A stretch of DNA of 64,000 nt from a virus, in IMG/VR virus record IMGVR_UViG_3300024503_000494, positions 1-64,000 of that record; one strand, given 5' to 3'. Within the stretch, counting starts at the first letter, position 1. Each line of letters opens with the position of its first letter. Shown here one piece after another: positions 1-10,000 of the stretch. A model generated the notes under the pieces. It did not search any database. It was not told the origin of the DNA and worked only from the letters and a program-made list of their open reading frames with translations. A program made the position numbers and the translations under genes.

Positions 1-1
1 C

Positions 2-205
2 TGGAGATCAACAGCGTTCTGTACCTGCTATGAGCACCACGCTTGTATGAATTATATGCCATATGGTATGCCAGGTACTGCTGCTACTCCTTGTCCAGAT
101 GTTAGAGATTCTGGTCGTCGAGGCGGTCACGGTGCAATTCGTATCACATATAGAGGCACTAACGTTAACGAAGATCAAATTCACGTAAAATTGGGAGAAT
201 TTTAA
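2..205 (+). CDS. Cys/Gly-rich fibre-like protein, C-terminal fragment
   Basis: The window opens inside this gene, so only the last 67 residues are visible and the 5' end is missing. The open frame runs from base 2 to a TAA at 203-205 that overlaps the next ATG (TAATG). Its tail repeats the ending of the two downstream genes: a CxCYE motif, then a PxGxxGxxPTPC-like stretch, GRRGGHG, and an A-I-R-I-x-Y strand. It is therefore a third tandem paralogue. A short extension after the shared ending, rich in N, D and K, is absent from the others. The role is presumably a distal tail fibre or adhesin component. That is inference from glycine-rich composition and from position upstream of other fibre-like genes. 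Confidence 0.75.
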   Translation, partial: WRSTAFCTCYEHHACMNYMPYGMPGTAATPCPDVRDSGRRGGHGAIRITYRGTNVNEDQIHVKLGEF

Positions 206-1404
206 TGGCCCTATTGAGTCAATTATTAGGCAACAGAGAACTAGCCTGGGAAGATCAGCTAGAAAAGGGCCGTATTTGGGTATACGGAGACGGAAACGAA
301 TACACAGGTCTGTGTAACGGTTTCTGTTGGAAGCCACCGGGCTGCGGACTGGCAGTTATTGAAATTTGGGGTGCTGGTGGTAGTATGGGACGTGGCTGTT
401 GCTGCGGTATGTCAGTACCACCAAACCCTGGTGCATATGCAAAAAAATGTATCTGCGTATGCCCATCAAATTATGTCTGTGGATTTATTGGAAGAGCCTG
501 CGGTGATACACCTGCTTACTGTAGAGGTTATTCAGAAGCTGTATGTATTTGCTGGTTTGGATGTTCTCCAACACCTATATACAACGGTGGAATGAATCCA
601 ACAATGTCTTCAGCATCTTGGAAAGGTAACAATCCTTGGGGCTGGGGCAACGGAGAAAACTGGGGAAATATTTGTCAAAATGATTCTAAGGCATCCAACT
701 GGGCTCCAAGATCTAGTGACTGTACACATAACATTTGTTGCCCTGCTGGTTCAACTAGAGGTTGTATGTGCGCTCAAGGCGGTAAGTCTGGAGTGTTCTG
801 GTGTATTGACGGTGGTATGAGTGTTATGCAATGTTTTGCTAGAACAAGATTTTGTCAAAAAACAATCGGCGGCAAAGAAATTTGCGGTTGGTGGATCTGT
901 GCTAGAGTATGTAACTATTGCAGCGATTTCTATCAGCCTTATAACACAGGTGGCCCAGTATGTGCTTTTGGTGGCGACATAAACTGTTGCGGCACAATTT
1001 CTTGTACATCAAACTTTGACTGCGCAGCAAACAATAACAACTGTAGACTATTGTATCATTATAACACTCCAGCTATGCAGTACTCCACAGAAGGCGGAGT
1101 ATATACATTCCCAATGGATACAGATTCCCCAAGCGGAAGAGTTTCAGGAAACGGTTTAATGGCACAGATTGCAGGCGTACAAACATTAAGTCGTCATCCA
1201 AGCCATAATGCAGTAGCGCATTGCTGGGACGGATCAGTGGCCTGCGGATGCTATGAAGCATTCGGTTGTATTCCAATGGCGCCTATGGGACAAGGGGGCT
1301 ATCCTACAAACGTGTGCGGTGACGTTCGAGACCACGGTGGACGTGGTGGTATGGGTGCCGTAAGAATTCGTTACATCCCAACAGATGGAGGCAATACGTA
1401 CTAA
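205..1404 (+). CDS. Cys/Gly-rich tail-fibre-like protein, paralogue 2
   Basis: This 399-residue protein has about 39 cysteines (near 10 percent), many as CC, CxC or CCC, plus many glycines and aromatics. A short N-terminal helix (residues 1-22) precedes a repeating beta-rich region with the motif VIEIWGAGGS near residue 52. That motif recurs in the next paralogue as VIIDVWGAGGS. The C-terminus is the conserved GGMGAVRIRYIP strand. GAGG-type glycine-rich domains are known in phage fibre proteins and receptor-binding tips. The cysteine density suggests a disulphide-stabilised or metal-binding extracellular fibre; this is inference. The ATG overlaps the preceding stop and has a GGGAG ribosome site about 8 nt upstream. 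Confidence 0.75.
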   Translation: MALLSQLLGNRELAWEDQLEKGRIWVYGDGNEYTGLCNGFCWKPPGCGLAVIEIWGAGGSMGRGCCCGMSVPPNPGAYAKKCICVCPSNYVCGFIGRACGDTPAYCRGYSEAVCICWFGCSPTPIYNGGMNPTMSSASWKGNNPWGWGNGENWGNICQNDSKASNWAPRSSDCTHNICCPAGSTRGCMCAQGGKSGVFWCIDGGMSVMQCFARTRFCQKTIGGKEICGWWICARVCNYCSDFYQPYNTGGPVCAFGGDINCCGTISCTSNFDCAANNNNCRLLYHYNTPAMQYSTEGGVYTFPMDTDSPSGRVSGNGLMAQIAGVQTLSRHPSHNAVAHCWDGSVACGCYEAFGCIPMAPMGQGGYPTNVCGDVRDHGGRGGMGAVRIRYIPTDGGNTY

Positions 1405-1405
1405 T

Positions 1406-2410
1406 ATGGCAACTTTAAGAACTTTAGTCGAAAATAAAATAAATCAAATCGACACCGACGAAATTGGCCTAGAAAAAGGACAAGTTTTTACCTATTCCAA
1501 TACAAGCAATAATGGAATGCAATTTACCCCTAGCAACTACTTTTGTTGGGTTGCACCTGGTACAGGCCGTGTAATTATTGATGTTTGGGGAGCTGGCGGC
1601 TCTTCAGCAGGTATTAGATGCTGCGGAGTTGGTCTTCCTGGAAACCCGGGAGCTTGGGCTCGTAAATGCATCTGCGTAGTAGCTGGATGTACAATCTGCG
1701 GTATTGCTGGAATTAGCTGTGGTAACCCAGAAACATTCTGTTTTAAAGGATGTTCTGATCCAACACAGGTTTGTTGGACAGGTATTAACCAATATACCGG
1801 AGCATCAACAAACGGATGTATATGTGCTCAAGGTGGCCGAGGAGGCACAGCGTATTGTGCTCCTGGATCGGCAGCGGTATTGTGCTGTTTCCAGAGTGGC
1901 GGATTCTGCTTTACAAACTATTCAAACGGAACCTGCGGTATTGTATGTAACTATGGTACAGCAACAGGCGCTGCTGGATGTGCTCAGGCCTGGGGCGGCG
2001 ACATTAATAAATTTGGTGGATTTAGTTGTGCTACTTTCTGGACCTGCTACAGTAATTGCCCTTGTTCAACACAGGCTCACGTGGCTATTCCGCCAGGTTT
2101 GTTTGCCTGTGACGGTGCTGTGGTAACACACGGTTTTGAAACAGACTCTGATTTCTCTCAATGGAACGGGTCAGGTTTCCACCAATTCCAATTTATGGTA
2201 AATGCTCTTTCTAGAACACCACATAGAGGTATTCCAAGAACATCTTGCTGGTCATCAGATAAAAGCTGCGGCTGCTATCAGTTCCAGGCTTGTCAAGTAA
2301 TGATGCCTACAGGTACAGGCGGTACAATGCCAACACCTTGCGGCGACCACTGTAACTTTGGATGGAGAGGCGGTTACGGTCTAGTAAGAATTAACTATAT
2401 TCCGAGGTAA
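1406..2410 (+). CDS. Cys/Gly-rich tail-fibre-like protein, paralogue 3
   Basis: This 334-residue protein has about 31 cysteines. ATG 1406 is preferred over an upstream in-frame start because it follows the previous stop by one base (TAATATG) and gives MATLRTLVENKIN, a short amphipathic start like that of paralogue 2. It shares with paralogue 2 a GxGRVIIDVWGAGGS block, R/K-K-C-I-C-V, CAQGG, GGDIN, a CGCY motif and a final RxGYGLVRINYIP strand. Internal segments differ in length, which fits rapid diversification of surface-exposed loops. It is probably a fibre or adhesin subunit. Nothing here resembles a characterised T4 fibre such as gp37. Confidence 0.75.
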   Translation: MATLRTLVENKINQIDTDEIGLEKGQVFTYSNTSNNGMQFTPSNYFCWVAPGTGRVIIDVWGAGGSSAGIRCCGVGLPGNPGAWARKCICVVAGCTICGIAGISCGNPETFCFKGCSDPTQVCWTGINQYTGASTNGCICAQGGRGGTAYCAPGSAAVLCCFQSGGFCFTNYSNGTCGIVCNYGTATGAAGCAQAWGGDINKFGGFSCATFWTCYSNCPCSTQAHVAIPPGLFACDGAVVTHGFETDSDFSQWNGSGFHQFQFMVNALSRTPHRGIPRTSCWSSDKSCGCYQFQACQVMMPTGTGGTMPTPCGDHCNFGWRGGYGLVRINYIPR

Positions 2411-2416
2411 TAAAAT

Positions 2417-3073
2417 ATGATCAATGTAAAATTTACTCATCAACTACCAGATGAGCCATATAAGCAAACAACTGCTAAAAAGAAAACAGTTGAATGCGTA
2501 TATAACGGACCAGAATTTCTATTGGTAAGACAATGGGAACAAACTGGTGTTTGTCTAAATGTTGAAAGGATGAGCAATAATAAAGAAGAATTGGAAGCAT
2601 CGATTGTTGACGACGGTCCAACTTACGATTTCTTTGTATTTTCAGCAAAAGACCATCCTTGGGAAGCTGCATATTTCACAGGATTTTACACACACGGCGA
2701 TGTTGACAATTATGAAGAAATGTTGCCTACGGGTGAGAAGTGGGTCTATGAATACAAAAACGGAGACGGAATCGTTGAACATTGCCACGCTTTGAACGAA
2801 TTAAAATATGACAAAAATCTTAAGGTGTTTACTCAGCCAAAGTTTATAGGTCATCCAATTAATTCTGCAGATTTCTGGAACGGTATTTCATTGCAGGTTG
2901 AATACTATGATCGTGTACTAAGCGGTGATCTTTCTAGATTATCAGACGAGACCATTGCCGAAGCTCGAGAATATCAAACATTTTTGCGTGATCTTCCAAC
3001 AAAATACAAGGGAGTTGATCACTGGAAAATTGCGTTTCCAAAGCATCCAGATTTAGGTAATATTCAAATCTAA
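2417..3073 (+). CDS. Putative tail-fibre assembly/chaperone-like protein
   Basis: The protein has 218 residues, is acidic, and has no signal peptide. Its C-terminal part (about residues 165-210) reads SDETIAEAREYQTFLRDLP and then a DHWKIAFP stretch. This resembles the YRqaLRDLP-type tail motif of phage tail-fibre assembly chaperones, which bind fibre tips transiently. Its position directly after the fibre paralogues and before a terminator supports that reading. The N-terminal 150 residues are unrecognised and could be another small structural domain. The ATG is 6 nt after the previous stop. The chaperone role is an inference from motif and context. Confidence 0.5.
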   Translation: MINVKFTHQLPDEPYKQTTAKKKTVECVYNGPEFLLVRQWEQTGVCLNVERMSNNKEELEASIVDDGPTYDFFVFSAKDHPWEAAYFTGFYTHGDVDNYEEMLPTGEKWVYEYKNGDGIVEHCHALNELKYDKNLKVFTQPKFIGHPINSADFWNGISLQVEYYDRVLSGDLSRLSDETIAEAREYQTFLRDLPTKYKGVDHWKIAFPKHPDLGNIQI

Positions 3074-3090
3074 ATTAATTTAAAGCCAGA

Positions 3091-3145
3091 AAAGGCCTTG
3101 TGAATGTATCCGTAAGGATATATAATCAACACAAGGCCTTTCTTA
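3091..3145 (+). terminator. Nested hairpin, probable terminator
   Basis: A 12-bp perfect inverted repeat (AAAGGCCTTGTG at 3091-3102 against CACAAGGCCTTT at 3130-3141) encloses a second hairpin, TATCC-GTAA-GGATA at 3107-3120, with a GNRA-type loop. A short T-rich run follows. It separates the fibre genes from the glycosyltransferase gene. Confidence 0.6.
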
Positions 3146-3157
3146 TTGGAGTTTAAA

Positions 3158-4093
3158 TTGACAAGATCAAAAGCATTTTTTATCAACGGCGGCGCGGGCC
3201 GTATGATTTGCTCTATTCCTGCTTTCGAAAAATACGAAGAGGAATCCGGAGACAAAGATTTCATTATTGTATGTGAAGGTGGAACAGATGTGTTTAAAGG
3301 CCATCCAACATTAGATCACCGAGTATACGATGTTTGGCACAAGAACCTATTCCAAGACAAACTAAAAGATATGGATGTTGCTACTCCGGAACCTTATAGA
3401 ATTTGGGAATACTACAATCAAAAATGCTCTATTGCACAGGCGTTTGATATTGAATTGAACGGCAAGGGAGTTAGAGACCTTCCTAAGCCTACGTTAAATT
3501 TATCTAAAGACGAACTATTGCAGGGCAGGTATGTAGTAAATGAAGTTAAGAAAAAACTCAAAAAAGAAAAATTAGTTGTATTCCAGCCATTTGGTCGCAG
3601 TATTGAATACGTCGACGAAACATTAATTGATAAAACTGGCCGTAGTTTTGAACTTAAAGATGTTAAACAGATTATTAAAAAATTACAGACTAATGGATAT
3701 GCTGTAATTTTGATGAGTGAGTTTAAAGTTGATTTTTCTGATGCAAAATTAAAAGATGAAGTTGCAACACCGGAAAATACTAATATTAGAGTATGGGCTT
3801 CAATTATCAAGTATGCAGATTCGTTTTTAGGCTGCGACAGTCTAGGACAACATTTAGCATATTCAGTAGGAACACAGGCAGTTGTTGTAACTGGCGCTAC
3901 CTATCCAATAAATGTTAGTTATCCAAATGTTGAAGGAATAGATATTCTAGATATGGGAGAAGTCGAAAGAGAATACAGCCCTATTAGAATTACCTTAGAC
4001 GAAAGAATTGATAGAAAAAATGAAAGACTAATGACTATGACTGATGATATTACTACGCTAGTAGTTAACCACGTAATGGGGAATAAAGAATGA
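3158..4093 (+). CDS. GT9-like glycosyltransferase (heptosyltransferase fold)
   Basis: The protein has 311 residues from a TTG start at 3158. That start is chosen because a TTGGAG site lies about 7 nt upstream and because it begins at TRSKAFFINGGAGRM. An in-frame TTG at 3146 is the alternative. The N-terminal GGAGR turn (residues 11-15) and the C-terminal stretch ADSFLGCDSLGQHLAYSVGT (near residue 218-237) match the GT-B pattern of ADP-heptose:LPS heptosyltransferases, where a GNDSGPxHLA-like loop binds the nucleotide sugar. The typical loop aspartate and serine are present. The start of the next gene overlaps by ATGA. It probably transfers a sugar within the phage glycan-modification set. Donor and acceptor are unknown. 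Confidence 0.65.
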   Translation: MTRSKAFFINGGAGRMICSIPAFEKYEEESGDKDFIIVCEGGTDVFKGHPTLDHRVYDVWHKNLFQDKLKDMDVATPEPYRIWEYYNQKCSIAQAFDIELNGKGVRDLPKPTLNLSKDELLQGRYVVNEVKKKLKKEKLVVFQPFGRSIEYVDETLIDKTGRSFELKDVKQIIKKLQTNGYAVILMSEFKVDFSDAKLKDEVATPENTNIRVWASIIKYADSFLGCDSLGQHLAYSVGTQAVVVTGATYPINVSYPNVEGIDILDMGEVEREYSPIRITLDERIDRKNERLMTMTDDITTLVVNHVMGNKE

Positions 4094-5916
4094 GTGTTAC
4101 ATCTGTAAAAAAATCAAATAAAAAACCAGTATGGATTGCCGGTATTACCAGAGGACATAATGCTGGTATATGTTTACTAAAAGATGGTGAGATTGTATTT
4201 GCAGTCGAAGAAGAAAGACTAACACGCCAAAAGTATGACGGCGGCCCTCTTGCTTCGATGGTAAAAATTCTAGAGTATACTGATAAACTAGATTATCTTA
4301 TTGTTGCTCATACACAGAATTTGTATGAAACTGCTGGTAAAATTGATTACTCCGGTGACGACATTTACACAGGTATGGCTCGTAAGTTAGGTTTAATTGA
4401 TAGAAAAACCAGTACTCCCTTGCGCCACCCTCAGGTAATTGATTTCAGCCATATGCATCATAAGCTTCACGCTGCCTGTGCTTTTTATAGAAGCGGATTT
4501 AAAGATGCTGTATCCTTAATCGTCGACGGTGCTGGAACATTCTTTCCATTTAGCTACGATAATCAACAACTATGGTTTTGGGAAGTTGAATCTATTGTTG
4601 ACTGCGAATATCCTGCAGAATTTAAAACTTTAAGAAAACACTACGGTACTAGAGAACCAATTCCTGCTTCTTATATTCCAGATTTTGATTCAGCACCGCT
4701 AGGAGAAAACAATCAAACTCACGAGGCATTACTCACTGATCGTGCAGGCATTGTTAAGGTCTATGAAGGTGTAACTGAATACTGCGGTTTCTCTGCTATC
4801 GAAGCAGGTAAGACCATGGGATTGTTCCCCTACGGTAAACCCAACGATCAAATCCCCCCATTGTTTGATGAAAGTGGAAGTTTCCCACTATCAAATAGGA
4901 ATTTAATTGTTCCCAAATATCCAATGAGCAGTATTGTTAATATGAACTTGTTCAGCTCATTAGAAGACCTTCCGCAAGAAGGACAAGATGTTACTGAAAT
5001 GCAAAGTCGTAGAGACCTAGCATATGCTATTCAAACACAAAGTCAGGAACAAGTTTTAAAATTAATTCGATTGGCTGTTGAAAAAAGCGGTAAGAAACAG
5101 GTTGTATTGTCAGGCGGTTACGGATTAAACTGTGTTGCAAACTACTATTATCTGCAATATCTAAAAGACGAAGGTATTGAATTTTATGTAGAACCTATTT
5201 CAAATGACGCAGGTACAGCCATTGGTGCAGCATTAATGTTCTGGCACGGAATGTATAACGATTTTACCGTTAGAAAATACGACACTCTGTATCTTGGACC
5301 TGCGTATTCTTATACCAACGAAGAAATTGAAACTAAAGTTTCTTCTGTAGGCGGAACAGTTACTGATGCTACTTACAAAGATGTTGTTAAACTCTTAAGA
5401 GAGAAAAACATTGTTACAATGTTCCAAGGCCGCTCAGAAAACGGTCCACGTGCTCTAGGTAATCGTTCGGTTTTATTTGACCCTACGTTCAAAGACGGTA
5501 AAGATTTTGTGAATACAGTTAAGCATCGTGAATATTTCCGTCCATTTGCCGGAAGTATTTTGCAAGACGATGTACACGAGTGGTTTGATCTACGAGGAAT
5601 GGAAGATAGCCCATTTATGATGTACGCTGTAAATTGTCAACCCGGAATTGAGGAAAAGATTCCGTCAATTATCCACGAAGATCATACTTGTCGTATTCAA
5701 ACTGTTACTAAAGAACAGAACGAACACTACTATAATTTGATCAGTGCATTTAAAGAAGAAACAGGAGTTCCTATCTTGTTTAATACCAGCTTTAATTTAG
5801 GTGGAGAACCGTTAGTTGAAACCCTAGACGATGCTGTGTGGACACTTCAAAATTCGGATATTGAATATCTATTTCTTCCAGAATACGGAAAATTAGTTCA
5901 TATTCCGAATAACTAA
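4090..5916 (+). CDS. NodU/CmcH-family carbamoyltransferase
   Basis: This 608-residue protein has the full-length two-domain architecture. The N-terminal Kae1-like domain begins near residue 14 with GITRGHNAGICLL and an EEERLTR motif, and carries the metal-binding HHKLHAA block near residues 123-129. The YrdC-like C-terminal domain has GRSENGPRALGNRS near residue 447 and a FRPFAGS block. Enzymes of this family transfer a carbamoyl group from carbamoyl phosphate via carbamoyl-adenylate to hydroxyl groups on sugars or antibiotics. Related genes occur in marine T4-like phages. It is translationally coupled to the GT9-like gene (ATGA overlap), so a carbamoylated glycan is the likely product. Substrate is inferred only from context. 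Confidence 0.88.
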   Translation: MSVTSVKKSNKKPVWIAGITRGHNAGICLLKDGEIVFAVEEERLTRQKYDGGPLASMVKILEYTDKLDYLIVAHTQNLYETAGKIDYSGDDIYTGMARKLGLIDRKTSTPLRHPQVIDFSHMHHKLHAACAFYRSGFKDAVSLIVDGAGTFFPFSYDNQQLWFWEVESIVDCEYPAEFKTLRKHYGTREPIPASYIPDFDSAPLGENNQTHEALLTDRAGIVKVYEGVTEYCGFSAIEAGKTMGLFPYGKPNDQIPPLFDESGSFPLSNRNLIVPKYPMSSIVNMNLFSSLEDLPQEGQDVTEMQSRRDLAYAIQTQSQEQVLKLIRLAVEKSGKKQVVLSGGYGLNCVANYYYLQYLKDEGIEFYVEPISNDAGTAIGAALMFWHGMYNDFTVRKYDTLYLGPAYSYTNEEIETKVSSVGGTVTDATYKDVVKLLREKNIVTMFQGRSENGPRALGNRSVLFDPTFKDGKDFVNTVKHREYFRPFAGSILQDDVHEWFDLRGMEDSPFMMYAVNCQPGIEEKIPSIIHEDHTCRIQTVTKEQNEHYYNLISAFKEETGVPILFNTSFNLGGEPLVETLDDAVWTLQNSDIEYLFLPEYGKLVHIPNN

Positions 5917-5940
5917 AAAAGCCCGAAAGGGCTTTTTTGT
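5915..5940 (+). terminator. Rho-independent terminator
   Basis: The stem AAAAAAGCCC pairs with GGGCTTTTTT around a GAAA loop, with the stem starting in the carbamoyltransferase stop codon. It ends the 3.1-5.9 kb transcript. Confidence 0.9.
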
Positions 5941-5945
5941 TTTCC

Positions 5946-5953
5946 GATAAATA
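5946..5953 (+). promoter_or_regulatory. T4-type late promoter octamer GATAAATA
   Basis: The octamer lies immediately after the terminator and ends 7 nt before the ATG at 5961. No Shine-Dalgarno sequence fits between them, so the transcript would have almost no leader. Confidence 0.7.
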
Positions 5954-5960
5954 CTAAACT

Positions 5961-6398
5961 ATGATCAATTTTGCAAAATACTTTTTCCAAGGAATTAAGA
6001 ATACCCTGCGTATTCAAAACGGCGTGAATTTTGCCTATAAAGGCCCGTGGATGTCTGTTTTTCCAGGTACTGTTCTTGACGAATGGTATGTGGGAGATTT
6101 TATGGCAGCAGAATACACGATAGTTGTAGATGTGGGAAATTTTAGAAAAGAAATTGTAAAAGCATTAGTTGTAGCAGGACCAGAGACAGCCAGCGTTACA
6201 GTATATGGAAAAACTAATTTAGGTGAAAACTTAATAGAATTATCCACTGCGGTTAACGAAGCAAAAGTACAGGTGTTAATAAATCCAGCAAACAGCCCAG
6301 AAGATAGCACCTATGACAATTCTACATTGTTAGAAGGCGCCAAAGTAATACACAGCGTAACTTACTATCACACTATTAATGATCTTGTTAGCTATTAA
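5961..6398 (+). CDS. Putative virion structural protein
   Basis: The protein has 145 residues, is unrecognised, and has no cysteines, signal peptide or membrane segment. The sequence alternates short beta-type segments (TIVVDVGNF, KALVVAGPETASVTVYG, KVQVLINPA), suggesting an all-beta jelly-roll or Ig-like fold of the kind used in baseplate or fibre accessory proteins. It has its own late promoter and lies just before larger fibre/baseplate genes, which supports a virion role. Function cannot be named from the sequence. Confidence 0.6.
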   Translation: MINFAKYFFQGIKNTLRIQNGVNFAYKGPWMSVFPGTVLDEWYVGDFMAAEYTIVVDVGNFRKEIVKALVVAGPETASVTVYGKTNLGENLIELSTAVNEAKVQVLINPANSPEDSTYDNSTLLEGAKVIHSVTYYHTINDLVSY

Positions 6399-6410
6399 CT
6401 TTTCAGCCCG

Positions 6411-6418
6411 TATAAATA
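6411..6418 (+). promoter_or_regulatory. Late promoter octamer TATAAATA
   Basis: This is an exact match to the T4 late consensus. Unlike most octamers here it lies 48 nt upstream of the next ATG (6467). The leader contains GGAG-type sites, so this transcript is conventionally leadered. Confidence 0.75.
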
Positions 6419-6466
6419 CACATAGTCTTTGTAGAAGGTGAAGTTGGAGTGATAGCGGAGATCTAA

Positions 6467-7063
6467 ATGACAGTATCTTATATTCCTTTTGAGTCAAAAA
6501 GCGGTTTTAAAAGCCCCGGTTTCTACGTCAACGAAGTTGGCGACCTGCGTGTAAACGGCGCAGTTTTATTCACAAGTCAGTTAGATGTCGCACCAACATT
6601 TACAGTTAATGGTGTATTAATTATTGATAACACTGACTCTGTAGTCAGCCTTGGCGATCAAATTAAACACAGCTCACTAACACAGTTAGGAGTATTAGAT
6701 GGTTTAGAAATTGATGGCGATTTTACCATTGCTCAAGGATCATCTCCATACATTCAAATTGTAAACGGAGTTGTTACTATCAATTCAGTGGCCGCAGTTG
6801 GCACCATTGATAATATTGATATAGGTTTGAAAGACCCAGGCGACGCAAATTTTAAATCAGTAAACATTGGTCCAGGTGATAGTTCTGGAGAATTATCAGT
6901 TCAAGGAAATGTTAGCGTTACACAAAATGTAGATGTTACTGGAAGTATTGACGTGTTAGGAAGTGTAAATTTAAGTGAAATACCTACTCAACCAAACCAC
7001 GCTACAAGAAAAGATTATGTTGATTCAAGAATTTCAGCATTTGCTATTGCGTTTGGCGCATAA
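6467..7063 (+). CDS. Fibre/baseplate-like structural protein
   Basis: The protein has 198 residues, rich in G, V, T, S and D, with repeated short beta segments and no cysteines. The middle and C-terminal parts (GELSVQGNVSVTQNVDVTG, SIDVLGSVNLSE) form regular V-x-V-x repeats like a triple beta-helix or shaft. The C-terminus TRKDYVDSRISAFA resembles the coil-forming NHATRKDYVD ending often found in phage fibre shaft proteins. This suggests a trimeric fibre segment, expressed from the late promoter at 6411 together with the giant gene at 7076. Confidence 0.6.
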   Translation: MTVSYIPFESKSGFKSPGFYVNEVGDLRVNGAVLFTSQLDVAPTFTVNGVLIIDNTDSVVSLGDQIKHSSLTQLGVLDGLEIDGDFTIAQGSSPYIQIVNGVVTINSVAAVGTIDNIDIGLKDPGDANFKSVNIGPGDSSGELSVQGNVSVTQNVDVTGSIDVLGSVNLSEIPTQPNHATRKDYVDSRISAFAIAFGA

Positions 7064-7075
7064 GGAAAAAAATAA

Positions 7076-10000
7076 ATGGCAAAGAAACAGATAAAACAAT
7101 ATGTATTTGAACCAGGTGTAGGTAAGGATGATAACTTATTTCCAAATGCTGTGGCATTATTGACAGCTAACAAAGCATTTTTACAAGCACAGGTAGTTGC
7201 GTTTATTAACGATCAGATAGCCAACGATGTTGCACCGTATGTAGATTACACATATGCTTCAGCAAAATGTACACGAGATGTTGGATATTTTTTAGATGCT
7301 ATCATTCACGATTTAAGATACGGTGGAAACGTTAAATGTCGTCAAGTAGCAGATTATTTTTGGATTGACGGTGAGCCACAGATTCGTGGAGATGTTAGTC
7401 CTGAGATTACTGGACAAGCGTACCTAAGAGATGTTATTAACAATTTTATTTTTACTAACTTAACAGTAACTCCTTCATACGGCAACGGACTAACACAAAC
7501 AAAATATGTAGGCTCTAATGCAGAATCCGGTGCGGCTGCAAGAAATACTTCTTTGTGGTCGGTGTTCAGCACAGTTATCAGTGACGGCATACCTAGTATG
7601 CCTGCAAAACTTCCCGGTGTAAGTTCTATTAGATTATTAGGAAAATATGAACCTAATGAAATATTATTAATCACAAATACTGATACAGGAGAAATCCTTT
7701 ACAACTTTGCAGATCCTGGAAATACAATCACTTGTACATTTAAACAAGGTAGATCAAGCGGTGACGGACAACTATTAAGTGATGTTGATTTTAAAACTTG
7801 GTGGATGATCACTGACACTATTACAACCATTGAATTATCTGTAGATACAAGTCAAACCAGCAGTTCTGCAAGTTTACAGATATTTGTTGAAGAACCAAGT
7901 CAACAGATCCGTCCTTGGGAATTTGGTACTGATGCTATTGAGCGTATGCGTGTTGCTGCACCGCAGGCCATGCTCGACGCTGACTTTGAATATGGACTAC
8001 AACCTACTAAGTGGCAGGCCCTGGGGTTGATTCGAGGATATCCTTCGGTGTACGAAATTCCAGGAACTGATCTTTCGGTTGTGGCTATCACCACTGACGC
8101 TTCATCAAATACAGGATATTTCGGATCTTCATTGATCACTGTCACAACTTCAGGAACACACGGATTTACCGTTGGACAACCGATTACAGTCAAAGGTACA
8201 AATCCTTCAGTAAATGGGTTTGGAAGAGCAGAAGGATCGTTTTTAATTTATAGTATTCCAAGTTCAGTTTCGTTTACATATTATTCTTCTGCTAAAGTGG
8301 GAACAGTAAACGGAGAAAGTTTATATACATCCTTTATTCAAATAAGACAAGCTGGTTTTTATACTGGAGCAAGTATTGGGCAACCAACATTTTCTGTTTA
8401 CAGTAACGGAAACAATTTAACCGTAATTTCAAAATTTAATACACCGGCTTCATCGACACAGATAGCATTTGATGGTACTAGTCCAACTATTGGATCACCA
8501 ATTTCTGGATCTCCATATATTAGTCAAGGAACATCAGTTGCAGGTGTTGTTGGTTCTGGAACTATAGTAGCAACAATTAAAGATACAACTGCTGCTGACG
8601 ACATAAATTTCACAGTAACTAATCCTGTAGGAATTCAACAGGGGATGGCAATTTCCAACGCTGGGGATTCTGTATTTGTAACATCTTTAGATGGTTCTTT
8701 AATAAATTTAAACGGGACAGTTGGCGCAGTACTGGTTGGTGCTAATGCGGTAATTACAAATCAAACCGGGTCAAATGTTGCCCAGGTTGGTACTAGTGCA
8801 ACATTTGATGTGTCTAGATCTGCTGGAACATACCTTATCGTTACTGTCAACAATGCCGGGTCTGGTTATGCAATTGGTGATAGATTATTAATTAGCGGTA
8901 GCAGCTTAGGCGGAGACTCAACCAATGATATTACTATTGTTGTAGACACATTAACTGGTGATGCAATTGCTACATTTAGTTTTTCTGGTACAGCAATTTC
9001 CGGTGGAGCAACATATACGAGTGTACTTCAATCTACTACAACAGGCGCTGGAACAGGTGCTAGAATTACTGTAGTAAGAACCGGCGGTACCGGAGCATAC
9101 AACATAACATTAGCCGATGGTGGAGCAAGTTTTGCCCCGGGCGATACTGTAACTTGGGCCGGAACTTCATTTGGTGGTGCATCACCTGCAAATGATATTA
9201 CTCTTCAAGTTGACGGAGTTACTGCTGGAGCAATTGTAGATTACACAATCAGCGGATCTCCAGTAGGTGATTCGGGCGATGCTGCCTATACAGGCATTAG
9301 TTCTTCTAACATTGCAGTTATCGGATCAGGCGCAGTATTTGATGTCACAAGAACCGACGGAGTCTATTCTGCAACCATTGTAAGTGGATCCGAAGGAACT
9401 GATTATGCAATTGGAAATAGAATAATAATTGCTGGAAATAATCTAGACGGAATCACACCAGACAACGACTGTACACTATTAGTCACAGGAATATCTAGCG
9501 GTGCAATTACAACAGTAACAGCATCAGGAACTCCGTTTGCCGGCGATACTATTTCAATATATCCAACATTAACCGTTAGTGAACCTATCACAGGCGAAAT
9601 TACTGACGGAACATCTTTAAACGTTGGTGCTATTGCAACTATTCAAATTGATTTTACAAGTAACCACGGACTAGTACCAGGAACAACAGTTTTAACTAGC
9701 ATTTCTTCTCAACCAGCTCCGGGATTTGCGGCCACAGCAAGATCGTTGCCAACAAGCCTTACCGGATGGAATTCTGTTGCAGGACTCAATGGTAGATTTG
9801 TTGCTGTAGGCGGTGCCGGCACAGCATCTGCATATTCTATTGATGGACAAACTTGGTTGGCAGGAGGCACCCTACCTACATCAACTACCTGGGTTGGCAT
9901 TGCTGCAGGAACTATTGGATCGGTTGATTATTTCCTTGCAATTGGAAACTCTGGAACTACTTCTGCATATTCAACAAACGGAGGCGGAACTTGGACATCT

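Noticed and set aside
1704-2126. Plus-strand frame inside the third Cys-rich paralogue
   Set aside because: It is out of frame with a coherent paralogue and has no conserved domain or overlap logic.
3418-3810. Minus-strand open frame inside the GT9-like gene
   Set aside because: It lies entirely opposite a well-supported gene and has no recognisable domain or start signals.
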